Assembly (NCBI GenBank): GCA_963742725.1
Contig: CAVUMX010000001.1
Coordinates: forward strand, 2,046,001 to 2,110,000
Origin: CAVVAL01 sp963742725
GTDB lineage: Bacteria; Actinomycetota; Actinomycetes; Mycobacteriales; Cryptosporangiaceae
Reading direction: 5' to 3'
DNA length: 64,000 bases
The translations under genes and the position numbers were made by a program. Below are positions 8,983 to 17,586 of this stretch, piece by piece (position 1 is the first letter of the stretch; the number at the start of each line of letters is the position of its first letter). The notes beneath the pieces were generated by a model, which made no database searches, was not told where the DNA came from, and saw nothing but the letters and a program-made list of their open reading frames with translations.

Positions 8983-10343
8983 GCCTTACCTTGCGCTACG
9001 CGGCGCGCTCAGACCGCGGCCTCATCCGTGAGGGCAACGAAGACTCGGTCTATGCCGGGCCCCGCCTGCTGGCGGTCGCCGACGGCATGGGCGGGATGGC
9101 CGCCGGGGAGGTGGCCAGCAACATCGTCGTCGGCGCGCTGGCGCCCCTCGACGAGGACGTCTCGTCCAACGACCTCGTCGATGCCCTACGCGGTGCCATC
9201 GGCCACGCGAACCAGCAGCTCCGCGACGCGGTGGAGAGCAATCCCGCGCTGGAAGGCATGGGAACCACGCTCACCGCGATGATGTTCAGCGGCAACCGGC
9301 TGGCGCTGGTCCATGTCGGCGACTCGCGGGCGTACGTGATCCGCGAAGGCGAGCTGACGCAGATCACGCGCGACGACACGTATGTCCAGATGCTGGTGGA
9401 CGAGGGGCGGATCACCGCCGACGAGGCCACCACGCACCCGCAACGGTCACTCCTGACCAGGGCGCTGGACGGCCGCGACGTCGAACCGGACTTCTCCGTC
9501 CGGGAGGCGCGTCCCGGCGACCGGTACCTGCTGTGCAGCGACGGCCTGTCCGGTGTGGTCTCGCCGGAGACGATCGCCGAGGCGCTGCTGATGCCGGATC
9601 CGCGCGAGGCCGCGGACCGCCTAATCGCGCTGGCGCTGCGCGGCGGCGGACCGGACAACATCACCTGCATCGTCGCGGACATCGTCGACGTCGGTCTCGG
9701 CAACGCGTCACCCGTCGTGGGCGGCGCCGCCGCGCACGACCGCGGCCGGGTCAGCGCCGCCACCGCCGACAGCGCGGCCGGACGGGCCGCCCTGGCCAGG
9801 CCGGAGCAGCCCCAGCCCGAGGAGCCCGCCGCCGAGCCGGAGGACGGGCCGAAGCGACGTCCGATCCTGCTCACCGTGGCCCTGCTCGCGGTACTCGGGC
9901 TGGTCGGCGCCGGCGGCTACATGACCTGGCAGTACGTCCAGGACCAGTACTACGTCGGGGCCAGCGAGGACGGCAAGGTCGCGATCTACCGCGGCGTGTC
10001 CGGCTCCCTGGCCGGCGTGAGCTTCTCGTCCGTCGACACCGAGACCGATCTGTACCTCGAGGACCTGCAGCAGTTCACCAAGCAGGACGTGGAGCAGACG
10101 ATCCCGGCCAAGAGCCACTCGGACGCCATGGCGATAGTCGAACGGCTCAAGAACCAGCAGCTCGACCTCTGCGCGGACCCGAACGCGCCGGTGACACCCT
10201 CGCCGAGCCCCACGCCGACACCGACTACGTCCGTGTCGCCGAAGCCCGGCACGACGCCGAGCACGAGCCCCACCCCCACCCCCAGCACCTCGCCGAGCCC
10301 GAGCGCTCCCGCCGACCCCCAGGACTGCCGGGAGCCACGGTGA
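8979..10343 (+). CDS. pstP: PP2C-family serine/threonine phosphatase PstP
   Basis: The protein is 454 aa. The N-terminal PP2C catalytic domain has GLIREGNEDS, AVADGMGGMAAGE, MGTTLTAM, VGDSRAYV and a late GGPDNITCIVAD, the metal-binding aspartates of the family. A transmembrane helix (PILLTVALLAVLGLVGAGGY) near residue 310 leads to an outside domain and a Thr/Pro/Ser tail. It should remove phosphates placed by PknB. It overlaps fhaB and rodA by 4 bp each (ATGA and GTGA), so it is tightly co-translated. Confidence 0.95.
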   Translation: MSLTLRYAARSDRGLIREGNEDSVYAGPRLLAVADGMGGMAAGEVASNIVVGALAPLDEDVSSNDLVDALRGAIGHANQQLRDAVESNPALEGMGTTLTAMMFSGNRLALVHVGDSRAYVIREGELTQITRDDTYVQMLVDEGRITADEATTHPQRSLLTRALDGRDVEPDFSVREARPGDRYLLCSDGLSGVVSPETIAEALLMPDPREAADRLIALALRGGGPDNITCIVADIVDVGLGNASPVVGGAAAHDRGRVSAATADSAAGRAALARPEQPQPEEPAAEPEDGPKRRPILLTVALLAVLGLVGAGGYMTWQYVQDQYYVGASEDGKVAIYRGVSGSLAGVSFSSVDTETDLYLEDLQQFTKQDVEQTIPAKSHSDAMAIVERLKNQQLDLCADPNAPVTPSPSPTPTPTTSVSPKPGTTPSTSPTPTPSTSPSPSAPADPQDCREPR

Positions 10344-11752
10344 CCGTGACCGCCGCCGCAAACCCGTCGTCGCCGCAGGGCACGACGGGTTCACGGCCGG
10401 GCACCCGGCGCAACGTCGAGCTGATGCTGATCCTGCTCGCGACCGGCATCACGCTCGCGCTGTCCGTCTCGGTGGAGGCGGCGCTCGACGGCGAGGTGAC
10501 GCTCAACTCGCTCTACCTGCCGCTGGGGCTCGGCGTGATCTTCCTCGCCGCCCACGTGGCCGTCCGGATCCTCGCGCCCTACGCCGATCCGATCATCCTG
10601 CCGTGCGTGGCCCTGCTCAACGGGCTCGGCGTCACGTTCATCGGGCGGCTCAGCCTCAGCGAGTTCAGGCGGACCTACGACGGCCAGGGCATGCGGCAGT
10701 GGTTCTGGACGATCGCCGCGGTGCTGCTGTTCGCAGTGCTGCTGTACATCGTCCGCGACCACCGGATGATCTCGCGGTTCTCGTACACAGCGGGGCTGGC
10801 GGGCGTGGTCCTCGTCATGATCCCGGCGATGCTGCCCGGCAAGTTCAGCGAGATCAACGGCGCGAAGCTGTGGATCATCATCCCGGGTATCGGCCAGATC
10901 CAGCCCGGTGAGTTCGCCAAGCTGCTGCTGATGTTCTTCTTCGCCTCCTACCTGGTGAACAAGCGGGACGTCCTGTCGCTGGCGAGCAAGCGGTTCGTCG
11001 GCATCGACCTCCCGCGCGGCCGTGACCTCGGTCCGGTCCTGGCGGCGTGGATCATCAGCCTGCTCGTCCTGGTGTTCGAGGGCGACCTCGGCCAGTCCCT
11101 CATGTACTTCGGCATCTTCATCGTGATGCTCTACATCGCGACCGAGCGGACGAGCTGGCTGCTCATCGGCCTGGGCCTGTTCATGTCGGGTGCCGTCCTG
11201 GCGTACAACGTCGTCGGCAAGGTCGCCGACCGGGTCGCCATCTGGCAGGACCCCTTCGCCACCCGCGAGACCACCGGCTACCAGATGGTCGAGGCGCTGT
11301 TCGGGCTCGGTACGGGCGGCCTGTTCGGCACCGGGCCGGGCGCCGGCCAGCCGGAGAGCGTGCCGTTCGCCAGCTCCGACTTCATCATCTCGACGATCGG
11401 CGAGGAGACCGGCCTGTTCGGCCTCGGCGCGGTCCTGATGCTCTACATGCTGATCGCCGCCCGTGGCATCCGCGCCTCGCTCGACGTCCGCGACTCGTTC
11501 GGCAAGCTGCTCGCCGGGGGACTGGCGTTCTCGCTGGGCTTGCAGGTGTTCGTCATCGTCGGTGGGGTGAGCAAGTTGATCCCCCTGACCGGTCTGACCA
11601 CTCCGTTCCTCTCCTTCGGCGGCTCGTCGCTGATGGCCAACTGGTGCCTCGTGGCCCTGCTGCTGCGCATCTCCGATGCCGGCCGGCGCCCGACCGCCGT
11701 GAACATGCCGGTCCAGCTCCAGCACGCGCGGACGGAGGTGGTGCGGCTGTGA
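10340..11752 (+). CDS. rodA: FtsW/RodA/SpoVE-family SEDS peptidoglycan glycosyltransferase
   Basis: The protein is 470 aa, about 10-12 transmembrane helices, a SEDS polymerase of lipid II. Signature segments are QIQPGEFAKLLLMFFFASYL, WQDPFATRETTGYQMVEALF and GLTTPFLSFGGSSLMANW. It starts at GTG overlapping the pstP stop and ends 4 bp into pbpA. SEDS proteins work with a class B PBP, here encoded next. An FtsW role is less likely because ftsW normally sits in the dcw cluster, but the sequence alone does not exclude it. Confidence 0.94.
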   Translation: MTVTAAANPSSPQGTTGSRPGTRRNVELMLILLATGITLALSVSVEAALDGEVTLNSLYLPLGLGVIFLAAHVAVRILAPYADPIILPCVALLNGLGVTFIGRLSLSEFRRTYDGQGMRQWFWTIAAVLLFAVLLYIVRDHRMISRFSYTAGLAGVVLVMIPAMLPGKFSEINGAKLWIIIPGIGQIQPGEFAKLLLMFFFASYLVNKRDVLSLASKRFVGIDLPRGRDLGPVLAAWIISLLVLVFEGDLGQSLMYFGIFIVMLYIATERTSWLLIGLGLFMSGAVLAYNVVGKVADRVAIWQDPFATRETTGYQMVEALFGLGTGGLFGTGPGAGQPESVPFASSDFIISTIGEETGLFGLGAVLMLYMLIAARGIRASLDVRDSFGKLLAGGLAFSLGLQVFVIVGGVSKLIPLTGLTTPFLSFGGSSLMANWCLVALLLRISDAGRRPTAVNMPVQLQHARTEVVRL

Positions 11753-13191
11753 ACGCCCCCCTGCGCCGCGTCGCGATCGCCGTCTTCGTGCTCTTCGGAC
11801 TGGTGTTCGGGCAGCTCAACTACGTGCAGTTCGTCCAGGGGGACGAGTTGCGGCGGCACCCCGACAACGACCGTGTCCAGCTCCAGGAGTACGAGCGCAA
11901 GCGCGGCTCGATCGTCGTCGAGGGCCAGGCCATCGCCACCTCGACGGAGACGGACGGCCGCCTCAAATACCTGCGGAGCTACCCCGCGGGCGTGCTCTAC
12001 CCGCACATCACGGGCTACAAGTCGCCGCTGTTCGGCGAGTCGGGCATCGAGCAGTCCGAGGACCCGGTCCTGTCCGGAGACGACGACCGCCTGTTCGTCC
12101 GCCGCGTGTCGGGGATCATCACCGGGCAGCGACCGGAGGGCGGCAACGTCGTCCTGACGATCGACAAGCAGGTCCAGACGGCCGCGTTCAACCAGCTCCA
12201 GGGCCGCAAGGGCGCCATCGCGGCGCTCGACCCGAAGACGGGCCAGATCCTCGCGCTGGTCTCCGCGCCGTCGTACGACCCCAACCAGCTGGCCGTCCAC
12301 GACAACGAGGCCAACCAGAACGCGTGGAACCGGCTGACGAAGAACGCGAACAAGCCGCTCAACAACCGCGCGCTGGGCGAGACCTACCCGCCCGGCTCGA
12401 CGTTCAAGGTCATCGTGTCGGCCGCCGCGCTCAAGGACGGCGCCACCGCCGACACCCAGGTCGACTCGCCGCTGCGCTACACCCCGCCGCAGACCACGAA
12501 GTTCATCCAGAACTTCAACGGCAACAGCTGCGGCGGCGAGCGGGTCTCCCTGCTGAAGGCGCTGACCGTCTCGTGCAACACGTCCTATGCCAAGCTCGGC
12601 GTCGAACTCGGCTCCGACAAGGTGCGCGACATGGCCAAGGACTTCGGCTTCGAGGACGACGACCTGTCCACCCCGCTCGACGTCGCGAGCAGCCGGCTCG
12701 GCGACATGCCCGACCCGCCGTCGGTGGCGCAGTCCAGCATCGGGCAGCGTGACGTCCGGATGACGCCGCTCCAGGGCGCGATGATCGCCGCGGCCGTCGC
12801 GAACAACGGTTCGCTGATGCGCCCGTACCTGGTCAAGGAAGTACAGGCGCCGGACCGCAACCCGCTCGAGGTCACCAGCGAGAAGGAACTCAGCCAGCCG
12901 CTGGACGCCTCCCAGGCCGCCGAACTGCAGAAGATGATGATCAGCGTCGTCGAGAACGGCACCGGCAAGAAGGCGCAGCTCGACGGCCTCGACGTCGGCG
13001 GCAAGACCGGCACGGCCGAGGACGGCGACTCCCGGCAGGACCACTCGTGGTTCATCGGGTTCGTCCTCAAGGACGGCGAGCCTGTCGGCGCGGTCGCGGT
13101 CGTCCTCGAAAACGCCGGGATCAGCAGCTCCAGCACTGCTGACATGGCCGGCAACGTACTGCGCGCGATCGTGCAGAACCGGGGGTCCTGA
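11749..13191 (+). CDS. pbpA: Class B penicillin-binding protein PbpA
   Basis: The protein is 480 aa with one N-terminal transmembrane helix (VAIAVFVLFGLVFGQLNYVQF), a PBP dimerisation region, and a transpeptidase domain. Its active-site motifs are SxxK as STFK (near residue 216), SxN as SCNTSY, and KTGTAED. It crosslinks peptidoglycan and should partner with the RodA protein encoded just upstream. The GTG start overlaps the rodA stop (GTGA). Confidence 0.95.
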   Translation: MNAPLRRVAIAVFVLFGLVFGQLNYVQFVQGDELRRHPDNDRVQLQEYERKRGSIVVEGQAIATSTETDGRLKYLRSYPAGVLYPHITGYKSPLFGESGIEQSEDPVLSGDDDRLFVRRVSGIITGQRPEGGNVVLTIDKQVQTAAFNQLQGRKGAIAALDPKTGQILALVSAPSYDPNQLAVHDNEANQNAWNRLTKNANKPLNNRALGETYPPGSTFKVIVSAAALKDGATADTQVDSPLRYTPPQTTKFIQNFNGNSCGGERVSLLKALTVSCNTSYAKLGVELGSDKVRDMAKDFGFEDDDLSTPLDVASSRLGDMPDPPSVAQSSIGQRDVRMTPLQGAMIAAAVANNGSLMRPYLVKEVQAPDRNPLEVTSEKELSQPLDASQAAELQKMMISVVENGTGKKAQLDGLDVGGKTGTAEDGDSRQDHSWFIGFVLKDGEPVGAVAVVLENAGISSSSTADMAGNVLRAIVQNRGS

Positions 13192-13238
13192 TGAGCTCCA
13201 TACAGAGCACGACCAGCAAGCAGAAGGATTCACCATGA
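13191..13238 (+). CDS. Possible 15-aa coupling ORF between pbpA and pknB
   Basis: ATG at 13191 overlaps the pbpA stop (TGATG) and reads MSSIQSTTSKQKDSP to a TGA that overlaps the pknB ATG (ATGA). A GGGGG stretch lies upstream. The double overlap would couple pbpA to pknB translation. The peptide itself has no recognisable domain and may be incidental. Confidence 0.3.
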   Translation: MSSIQSTTSKQKDSP

Positions 13239-15088
13239 CGGACGCGCGCCTGCTCGGCGGCAGGTACGAACTCGGCGGCCCCCTGGGCTACGGCGGGATG
13301 GCCGAGGTCCACCGCGGCCGCGACCTGCGGCTCGGTCGCGACGTCGCGGTGAAGGTGCTGCGCACGGACCTTGCCCGGGACCCCGGCTTCCAGGCCAGGT
13401 TCCGCCGCGAGGCCCAGAACGCCGCCGCTCTCAACCACCCGTCGATCGTCGCCGTCTACGACACCGGCGAAGACCGGCTCGCCGACGGCACGCTGCCGTT
13501 CATCGTCATGGAGTACGTCGAGGGCAGGACGCTCAAGGAAGTCCTGGTCGCCGAGGGCCCGCTCATGCCCCGGCGTGCGCTGGAGATCACCGCCGACATC
13601 TGCGCGGCGCTCGACTTCAGCCACCGCAACGGCATCATCCACCGGGACATGAAGCCCGGGAACGTGATGATGACGGGCAACGGCACCGTCAAGGTCATGG
13701 ACTTCGGCATCGCCAGGGCGCTGTCGAGCGCCACCGCGGCGATGACCCAGACGTCCGCCGTCATCGGCACCGCCCAGTACCTGTCCCCCGAGCAGGCGCG
13801 CGGCGAGAGCGTCGACGCCCGCTCGGACGTCTACTCCACCGGCTGCCTCCTCTACGAGCTGCTGTGCGGGCACCCGCCGTTCACCGGCGACAACCCGGTG
13901 TCGGTCGCGTACCAGCACGTGCGGGAGGACCCGATCCCGCCCGGCGAGATCAACCCGGACGTCACCCCGGACATCGACGCGATCGTCCTCAAGGCGATGG
14001 CGAAGAACCCGGTCAACCGGTACCAGTCGGCCGGCGAGATGCGCGCGGACCTGCTGCGCGCGGCCGCCGGGCGCCCGGTCTCGGCCACGCCGGTGTACTC
14101 GTCCGAGGAACGCACGCAGATCATCGGCGGACGGCGCGGCGGCACGGGCACGATCCCGACCGGCCCCGTCGACCAGCGGCGCCCGAACAAGGGCCTGCGC
14201 TGGGCGCTGGCCATCCTCGGCGTGATCGCCGTCTTCGCACTGGCCGCCGTCGCGACCAACATGCTGCTCGGTGACAAGAAGGAACAGCTCACCGTTCCGC
14301 CGGTCGTCGGCCAGTCCGTCACGGACGCGACGGCCAAGCTCAAGGCCGAGGGCTTCGAGGTCAAGGTCGTACGCCAGGAGAGTCCGGAAGACCAGAAGGA
14401 CAAGGTCCTCGGTCAGAGTCCGGAGGGGAACGCCAAGGCGGATCGCGGCACAGTGGTCAACCTGTCCGTGGGCGGGGGCCAGAAGCTGGTCGAGATCCCC
14501 AAGGTCGTCGGCGAGAACCAGGATGGCGCGAAGAACACGCTGGAACAGCTCGACCTCAAGGTCGTCATCCAGCAGGCCAACGGGCCCGAGCCGGCCGGCG
14601 AGGTAATGAAGGTGGACCCCGCCGAAGGCCAGAAGGTGCCGGCGAAGAGCACCGTGACACTGACCGTGTCGAACGGCAAGCTCAAGCTGGTTCCCGAGGT
14701 CGTCGGGGAAACGCGGGCCGAGGCCGAGCGTCTCCTGACCGAGCGCGGCTTCATCCCGGTCGTCCAGTTCCGGCCGGACCCGAATCCGCAGAACACGGGC
14801 AAGGTGATCGACCAGAACCCGGCCCAGGCCAGCCAGCGTGCGGAAGGTACCCGGGTGATCATCGTGGTCGCCAGGGCTGCTGATCCCGATCCGACGCCGA
14901 CGGAGTCGGACGATCCGGACCCGACGAACAGCCCGACGCCCACACCCGAACACCGTCGAAGCAGCCGATCTTCCCGGGCAACGGCGACTAGCGGGTGGCC
15001 GCGCCGGGCCAGCGAGCCCGGCTGCGCCTCCGCGCGCCACGCCGAACCGGACTATCGGGGCTCGCGTGCCTTTAACGGGCGCACGTAG
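13235..15088 (+). CDS. pknB: PASTA-domain serine/threonine protein kinase PknB (C-terminus probably frameshifted)
   Basis: The protein has an N-terminal Hanks-type kinase domain: GYGGMAEV glycine loop, VAVKVL lysine, IIHRDMKPGNVMM catalytic loop, DFGIARAL, and an activation loop with threonines. A transmembrane helix (LAILGVIAVFALAAVATNML) near residue 330 is followed by three extracellular PASTA repeats that bind muropeptides/lipid II. The last 47 residues after the Thr/Pro-rich stretch are Arg/Ser rich and look out of frame. The other frame reads SKQPIFPGNGD then TAG at 14991, a more natural end, so a 1-base loss near 14948-14955 is likely. No pknA-type second kinase lies between pbpA and pknB. 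Confidence 0.92.
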   Translation: MTDARLLGGRYELGGPLGYGGMAEVHRGRDLRLGRDVAVKVLRTDLARDPGFQARFRREAQNAAALNHPSIVAVYDTGEDRLADGTLPFIVMEYVEGRTLKEVLVAEGPLMPRRALEITADICAALDFSHRNGIIHRDMKPGNVMMTGNGTVKVMDFGIARALSSATAAMTQTSAVIGTAQYLSPEQARGESVDARSDVYSTGCLLYELLCGHPPFTGDNPVSVAYQHVREDPIPPGEINPDVTPDIDAIVLKAMAKNPVNRYQSAGEMRADLLRAAAGRPVSATPVYSSEERTQIIGGRRGGTGTIPTGPVDQRRPNKGLRWALAILGVIAVFALAAVATNMLLGDKKEQLTVPPVVGQSVTDATAKLKAEGFEVKVVRQESPEDQKDKVLGQSPEGNAKADRGTVVNLSVGGGQKLVEIPKVVGENQDGAKNTLEQLDLKVVIQQANGPEPAGEVMKVDPAEGQKVPAKSTVTLTVSNGKLKLVPEVVGETRAEAERLLTERGFIPVVQFRPDPNPQNTGKVIDQNPAQASQRAEGTRVIIVVARAADPDPTPTESDDPDPTNSPTPTPEHRRSSRSSRATATSGWPRRASEPGCASARHAEPDYRGSRAFNGRT

Positions 15089-15112
15089 CCCCGCTAGTCC
15101 CGATAGTCCCCT
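15049..15112. terminator. Large inverted repeat after pknB
   Basis: The outer arms GGACTATCGGG and CCCGATAGTCC are perfect, and the inner arms (GGGGCT.. / ..AGCCCC) are imperfect. The structure lies between the convergent pknB and pabA genes and could end transcription from either side, although no T-tract follows. Confidence 0.5.
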
Positions 15113-15123
15113 TTGTCCGGTGC

Positions 15124-15256
15124 GGCGCGTGGCGGTGCGGCGGCCCGGCGGACGGTGGCCCGGCGAGCAGTGGTCCGGCGCGTGGCGGTGCGGCGGCCCG
15201 GCGGACGGTGGCCCGGCGCGCAGTGGACCGGCGCGTGGCGGTCCGGCTGTCCGGTG
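15124..15256. repeat. 53-bp tandem repeat, about 2.5 copies
   Basis: Units start at 15124, 15177 and 15230 with a constant 53-bp spacing. Each begins GGCGCGTGGCGGT and continues through GGCCCGGCGGACGGTGGCCC. Copies 1 and 2 differ at only a few bases; copy 3 is partial. The array lies just past the pabA stop. Confidence 0.9.
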
Positions 15257-15260
15257 TGGG

Positions 15261-15911
15261 TCAGGCGTAGGCGGAGAGGCGGCGGGCCTCGGTCTGTTCG
15301 ACGAGGGCCGGCGCGAGGTCGAGCGCCTTGTCGTCGCCGCACGCGGCGAGCCAGTTGGCGAGCATGCGGTGCCCGGCCTGGGTGAGCACCGACTCGGGGT
15401 GGAACTGGACGCCTTCGATCGCGAGCTCGCGGTGCCGCATCGCCATCACCACGCCGGACGGGGTCCGCCCGGTGACTTCCAGCTCCGCCGGGATGGTGTC
15501 CTCGACGACCGTCAGCGAGTGGTACCGGGTCGCCGTGAACGGATCGGGGAGCCCGGCGAGCACGCCGTCGCCGCTGTGGTGGACCTCGCTGGTCTTGCCG
15601 TGGAGCAGTTCGGGCGCACGGCCGACCGTGGCGCCGTACGCGACGCCGATGGCCTGGTGCCCGAGGCAGACGCCGAACACCGGCACCCGCCCGGCCAGGC
15701 CGGTGACCATCTCGACGCACACGCCGGCGTCCTCGGGAGCGCCGGGACCGGGCGACAGCAGCACGCCGGTGTACCCGTCATCGAGAGCGTCCGCGACCGT
15801 GACCTCGTCGTTGCGCCGGACGACGCACTCGGCGCCGAGCTGCCCCAGGTACTGGACGAGGTTGAAGACGAACGAGTCGTAGTTGTCGACGACCAGGATG
15901 CGGGTGCTCAC
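15261..15911 (-). CDS. pabA: Aminodeoxychorismate/anthranilate synthase glutamine amidotransferase subunit
   Basis: The protein is 216 aa, a class I glutamine amidotransferase. It starts ILVVDNYDSFVFNLVQYL, has the oxyanion segment LSPGPGAPEDAG, the nucleophile in FGVCLGHQAIG (Cys near residue 83), and the His/Glu end VQFHPESVLT. It supplies ammonia to chorismate for p-aminobenzoate (folate) or tryptophan synthesis. A position next to pknB with no trp genes favours the pabA role. No component I gene is in the window. Confidence 0.9.
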   Translation of the reverse strand: MSTRILVVDNYDSFVFNLVQYLGQLGAECVVRRNDEVTVADALDDGYTGVLLSPGPGAPEDAGVCVEMVTGLAGRVPVFGVCLGHQAIGVAYGATVGRAPELLHGKTSEVHHSGDGVLAGLPDPFTATRYHSLTVVEDTIPAELEVTGRTPSGVVMAMRHRELAIEGVQFHPESVLTQAGHRMLANWLAACGDDKALDLAPALVEQTEARRLSAYA

Positions 15912-15920
15912 CGGGCGAGT

Positions 15921-16094
15921 CTAAGGTGCCGGGGTTTCGCCCTCGACGGTCACGTCGCCGAACGGCAGGATCGGCTCGGCCCACGGGAAGACGACGAACC
16001 ACAGCAGCGCGACGACGCCGACGACCAGCAGGAGCGACCCGACGAGCCGGCCGGGCAGGCCGCCGGGAATGTGCCGCCAGATCCACGAGTACAC
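15921..16094 (-). CDS. Small single-pass membrane protein
   Basis: The protein is 57 aa. GTG at 16094 follows the sortase stop by 2 bp and has GGGGGAG at good spacing. One hydrophobic segment (LVGSLLLVVGVVALLWFVVF) is followed by a short acidic tail. It lies between sortase E and pabA and is probably co-translated with the sortase. I do not recognise a family; a sortase-associated membrane peptide is one possibility. Confidence 0.6.
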   Translation of the reverse strand: MYSWIWRHIPGGLPGRLVGSLLLVVGVVALLWFVVFPWAEPILPFGDVTVEGETPAP

Positions 16095-16096
16095 GC

Positions 16097-16693
16097 TTAC
16101 TCCCCCAGCTCCGCCGGCCGGCCGGCCGACTTGGGCGTCTCCCGGACCAGCTCGGCCCGGACGACCAGCCGCTCGTAGTTGTCCCACTTCGGGTTGCAGG
16201 TGGTGATCGTGAGCAACTTCCGGGTGGGCGGCGCACCGGGCTCGTCAGGGTTGGCGGCCACGACCGAGGTGCGGGACGGCTTGATGATGAACACGTCGGT
16301 GACCTTGTAGACGTACCAGCCGGTGCGGGTCTCGGCGACCACCGCGTCCTCGGCGCTCACCTTGTCGAGGTCCCAGAAGATCGACGGCATGCGGTGACCG
16401 GCGACCGCGAAGTTGCCGGCCTCACCGGGGAGCTGGCTCTTCGGGTAGTGCCCGGGCGCGAGCTTGATGTCCTTCGGCTGGACGCCCTCGACCACCACCC
16501 ATTCCTTGCCGAGCCGCGGGACATAGAGCCGCGCGACACCCTTGCCGGGGATGGGCTTGTCGACGACAGGCTGCGCACCGGGCGCCGCGGGCGCGTCCCA
16601 CTGCTCGTCGAGGGCGTTGCCGAGCCGGTTCTGTTCGGCGTTGGCCTGGAATGCCTTGCCGTACACCTCGTAGGCCGCGAACAGCAGGATCAC
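16097..16693 (-). CDS. Class E sortase
   Basis: The protein shows the sortase triad: His in AVAGHRM, Cys in LLTITTCNPKW (TLxTC motif), and Arg in ERLVVRAEL. Sortases anchor surface proteins by cutting an LPxTG/LAxTG-type signal. The start is unresolved. GTG at 16693 lies inside the N-terminal transmembrane helix. The frame stays open upstream with believable sequence (SAVRGFGEVLITLGL...) back into the DUF881 3' end, yet no in-frame ATG, GTG or TTG is present there. An unusual start (for example GTC at 16777) or a nearby indel is possible. Confidence 0.88.
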   Translation of the reverse strand: MILLFAAYEVYGKAFQANAEQNRLGNALDEQWDAPAAPGAQPVVDKPIPGKGVARLYVPRLGKEWVVVEGVQPKDIKLAPGHYPKSQLPGEAGNFAVAGHRMPSIFWDLDKVSAEDAVVAETRTGWYVYKVTDVFIIKPSRTSVVAANPDEPGAPPTRKLLTITTCNPKWDNYERLVVRAELVRETPKSAGRPAELGE

Positions 16694-16743
16694 GAGCCCG
16701 AGGGTGATCAGAACCTCGCCGAACCCCCGGACGGCGCTACGGA

Positions 16744-17522
16744 CTACTGACTGGGGCGCGTGGCGTGCTTCATCGACGTGGTTCCGCGATACGCGGGCAG
16801 CGTGACGTCGCGCTGCTCGACCGTGACCCGATACCCCAGGCCGTACGTCCTGGCCGCTTCCTGGAACTGGGACACTCCAGGGGAGCTGCTGAGTTGCGTC
16901 TGCATCTGGTTCCGGTCGCCGATCGCCGTGATCACGAACGGGGGGAAAACGTCCTCCCGTGGAGCAACAGGGTGTTGCCCACGCACCGGACGGCGCTGGT
17001 CGAAATCACCCTCTCGCCCATAATGGTCATCGCTTCCGCGCCACCCGCCCATAGTGCGTTCACCACCGCCTGCACGTCTTGTTGGTGGACAACCACATCA
17101 TCCACCCCGGCGCCAGCCGGTAGTGACCCGTCCGCACTGCGCGGTGCGTCATCCATCTGAACGGTAATGCCTGGACCCGAAACCGCCACCATGCCGACGG
17201 GCTCCTTCAGACCGTCCGCCTCGGACTGCGGCGCCTTCAGCCGGGCGTCGCTCTTGGCGTGGTTCTCGGTCGCGTCGTCGATCTGGGACTGGAGGGCGGC
17301 GGCGCGGCGCTGGGCCGATTCGACCTCACCCGCGCGGGCGCTGATCAGCTGGCGGAGTTCGTCCACCCGGCCGCCACGGAGATCGTGGCCGCTGGAGGTG
17401 TTGGCACTCGTCGCGAACAGCATGCCGGCGAGCAGGAGAACGACGGGCAGAAGCACCGTCCAGAGGCGGCTGCGACGGCGTGGCGACACGGAAAGATCAC
17501 CGTCTGACGCGCTCGCAGGCAC
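16744..17522 (-). pseudogene. DUF881-family membrane protein, split by a frameshift
   Basis: GTG at 17522 (AAGGAGG upstream) starts a protein with a transmembrane helix (LWTVLLPVVLLLAGMLF), a coiled coil (VDELRQLISARAGEVESAQR) and the DUF881 fold (GITVQMDDAP, AGGAEAMTIMGERV, VRCVGNTLLLHGR). That frame stops at 16932. The remaining DUF881 C-terminus (FPPFVITAIGDRNQMQ ... DVTLPAYRGTTSM) continues in the -1 frame to 16744. The switch coincides with a run of six G on the plus strand (16940-16945). One more base there would restore a single gene of about 259 aa. It is divergent from crgA, as in related genomes. Confidence 0.85.
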
Positions 17523-17586
17523 ATCGCCTCCTTCTCGACTTTCTCCGTTGACTACGCTATCGGGAACCCGTTCACAGGAGACACCC

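Noticed and set aside
10391..11725. 444-aa minus-strand frame opposite rodA
   Set aside because: Its composition mirrors the codon bias of rodA, with no family features.
15124..15256. Possible CRISPR array
   Set aside because: The 53-bp units are continuous with no variable spacers, there are only about 2.5 copies, and no cas genes are in the window.
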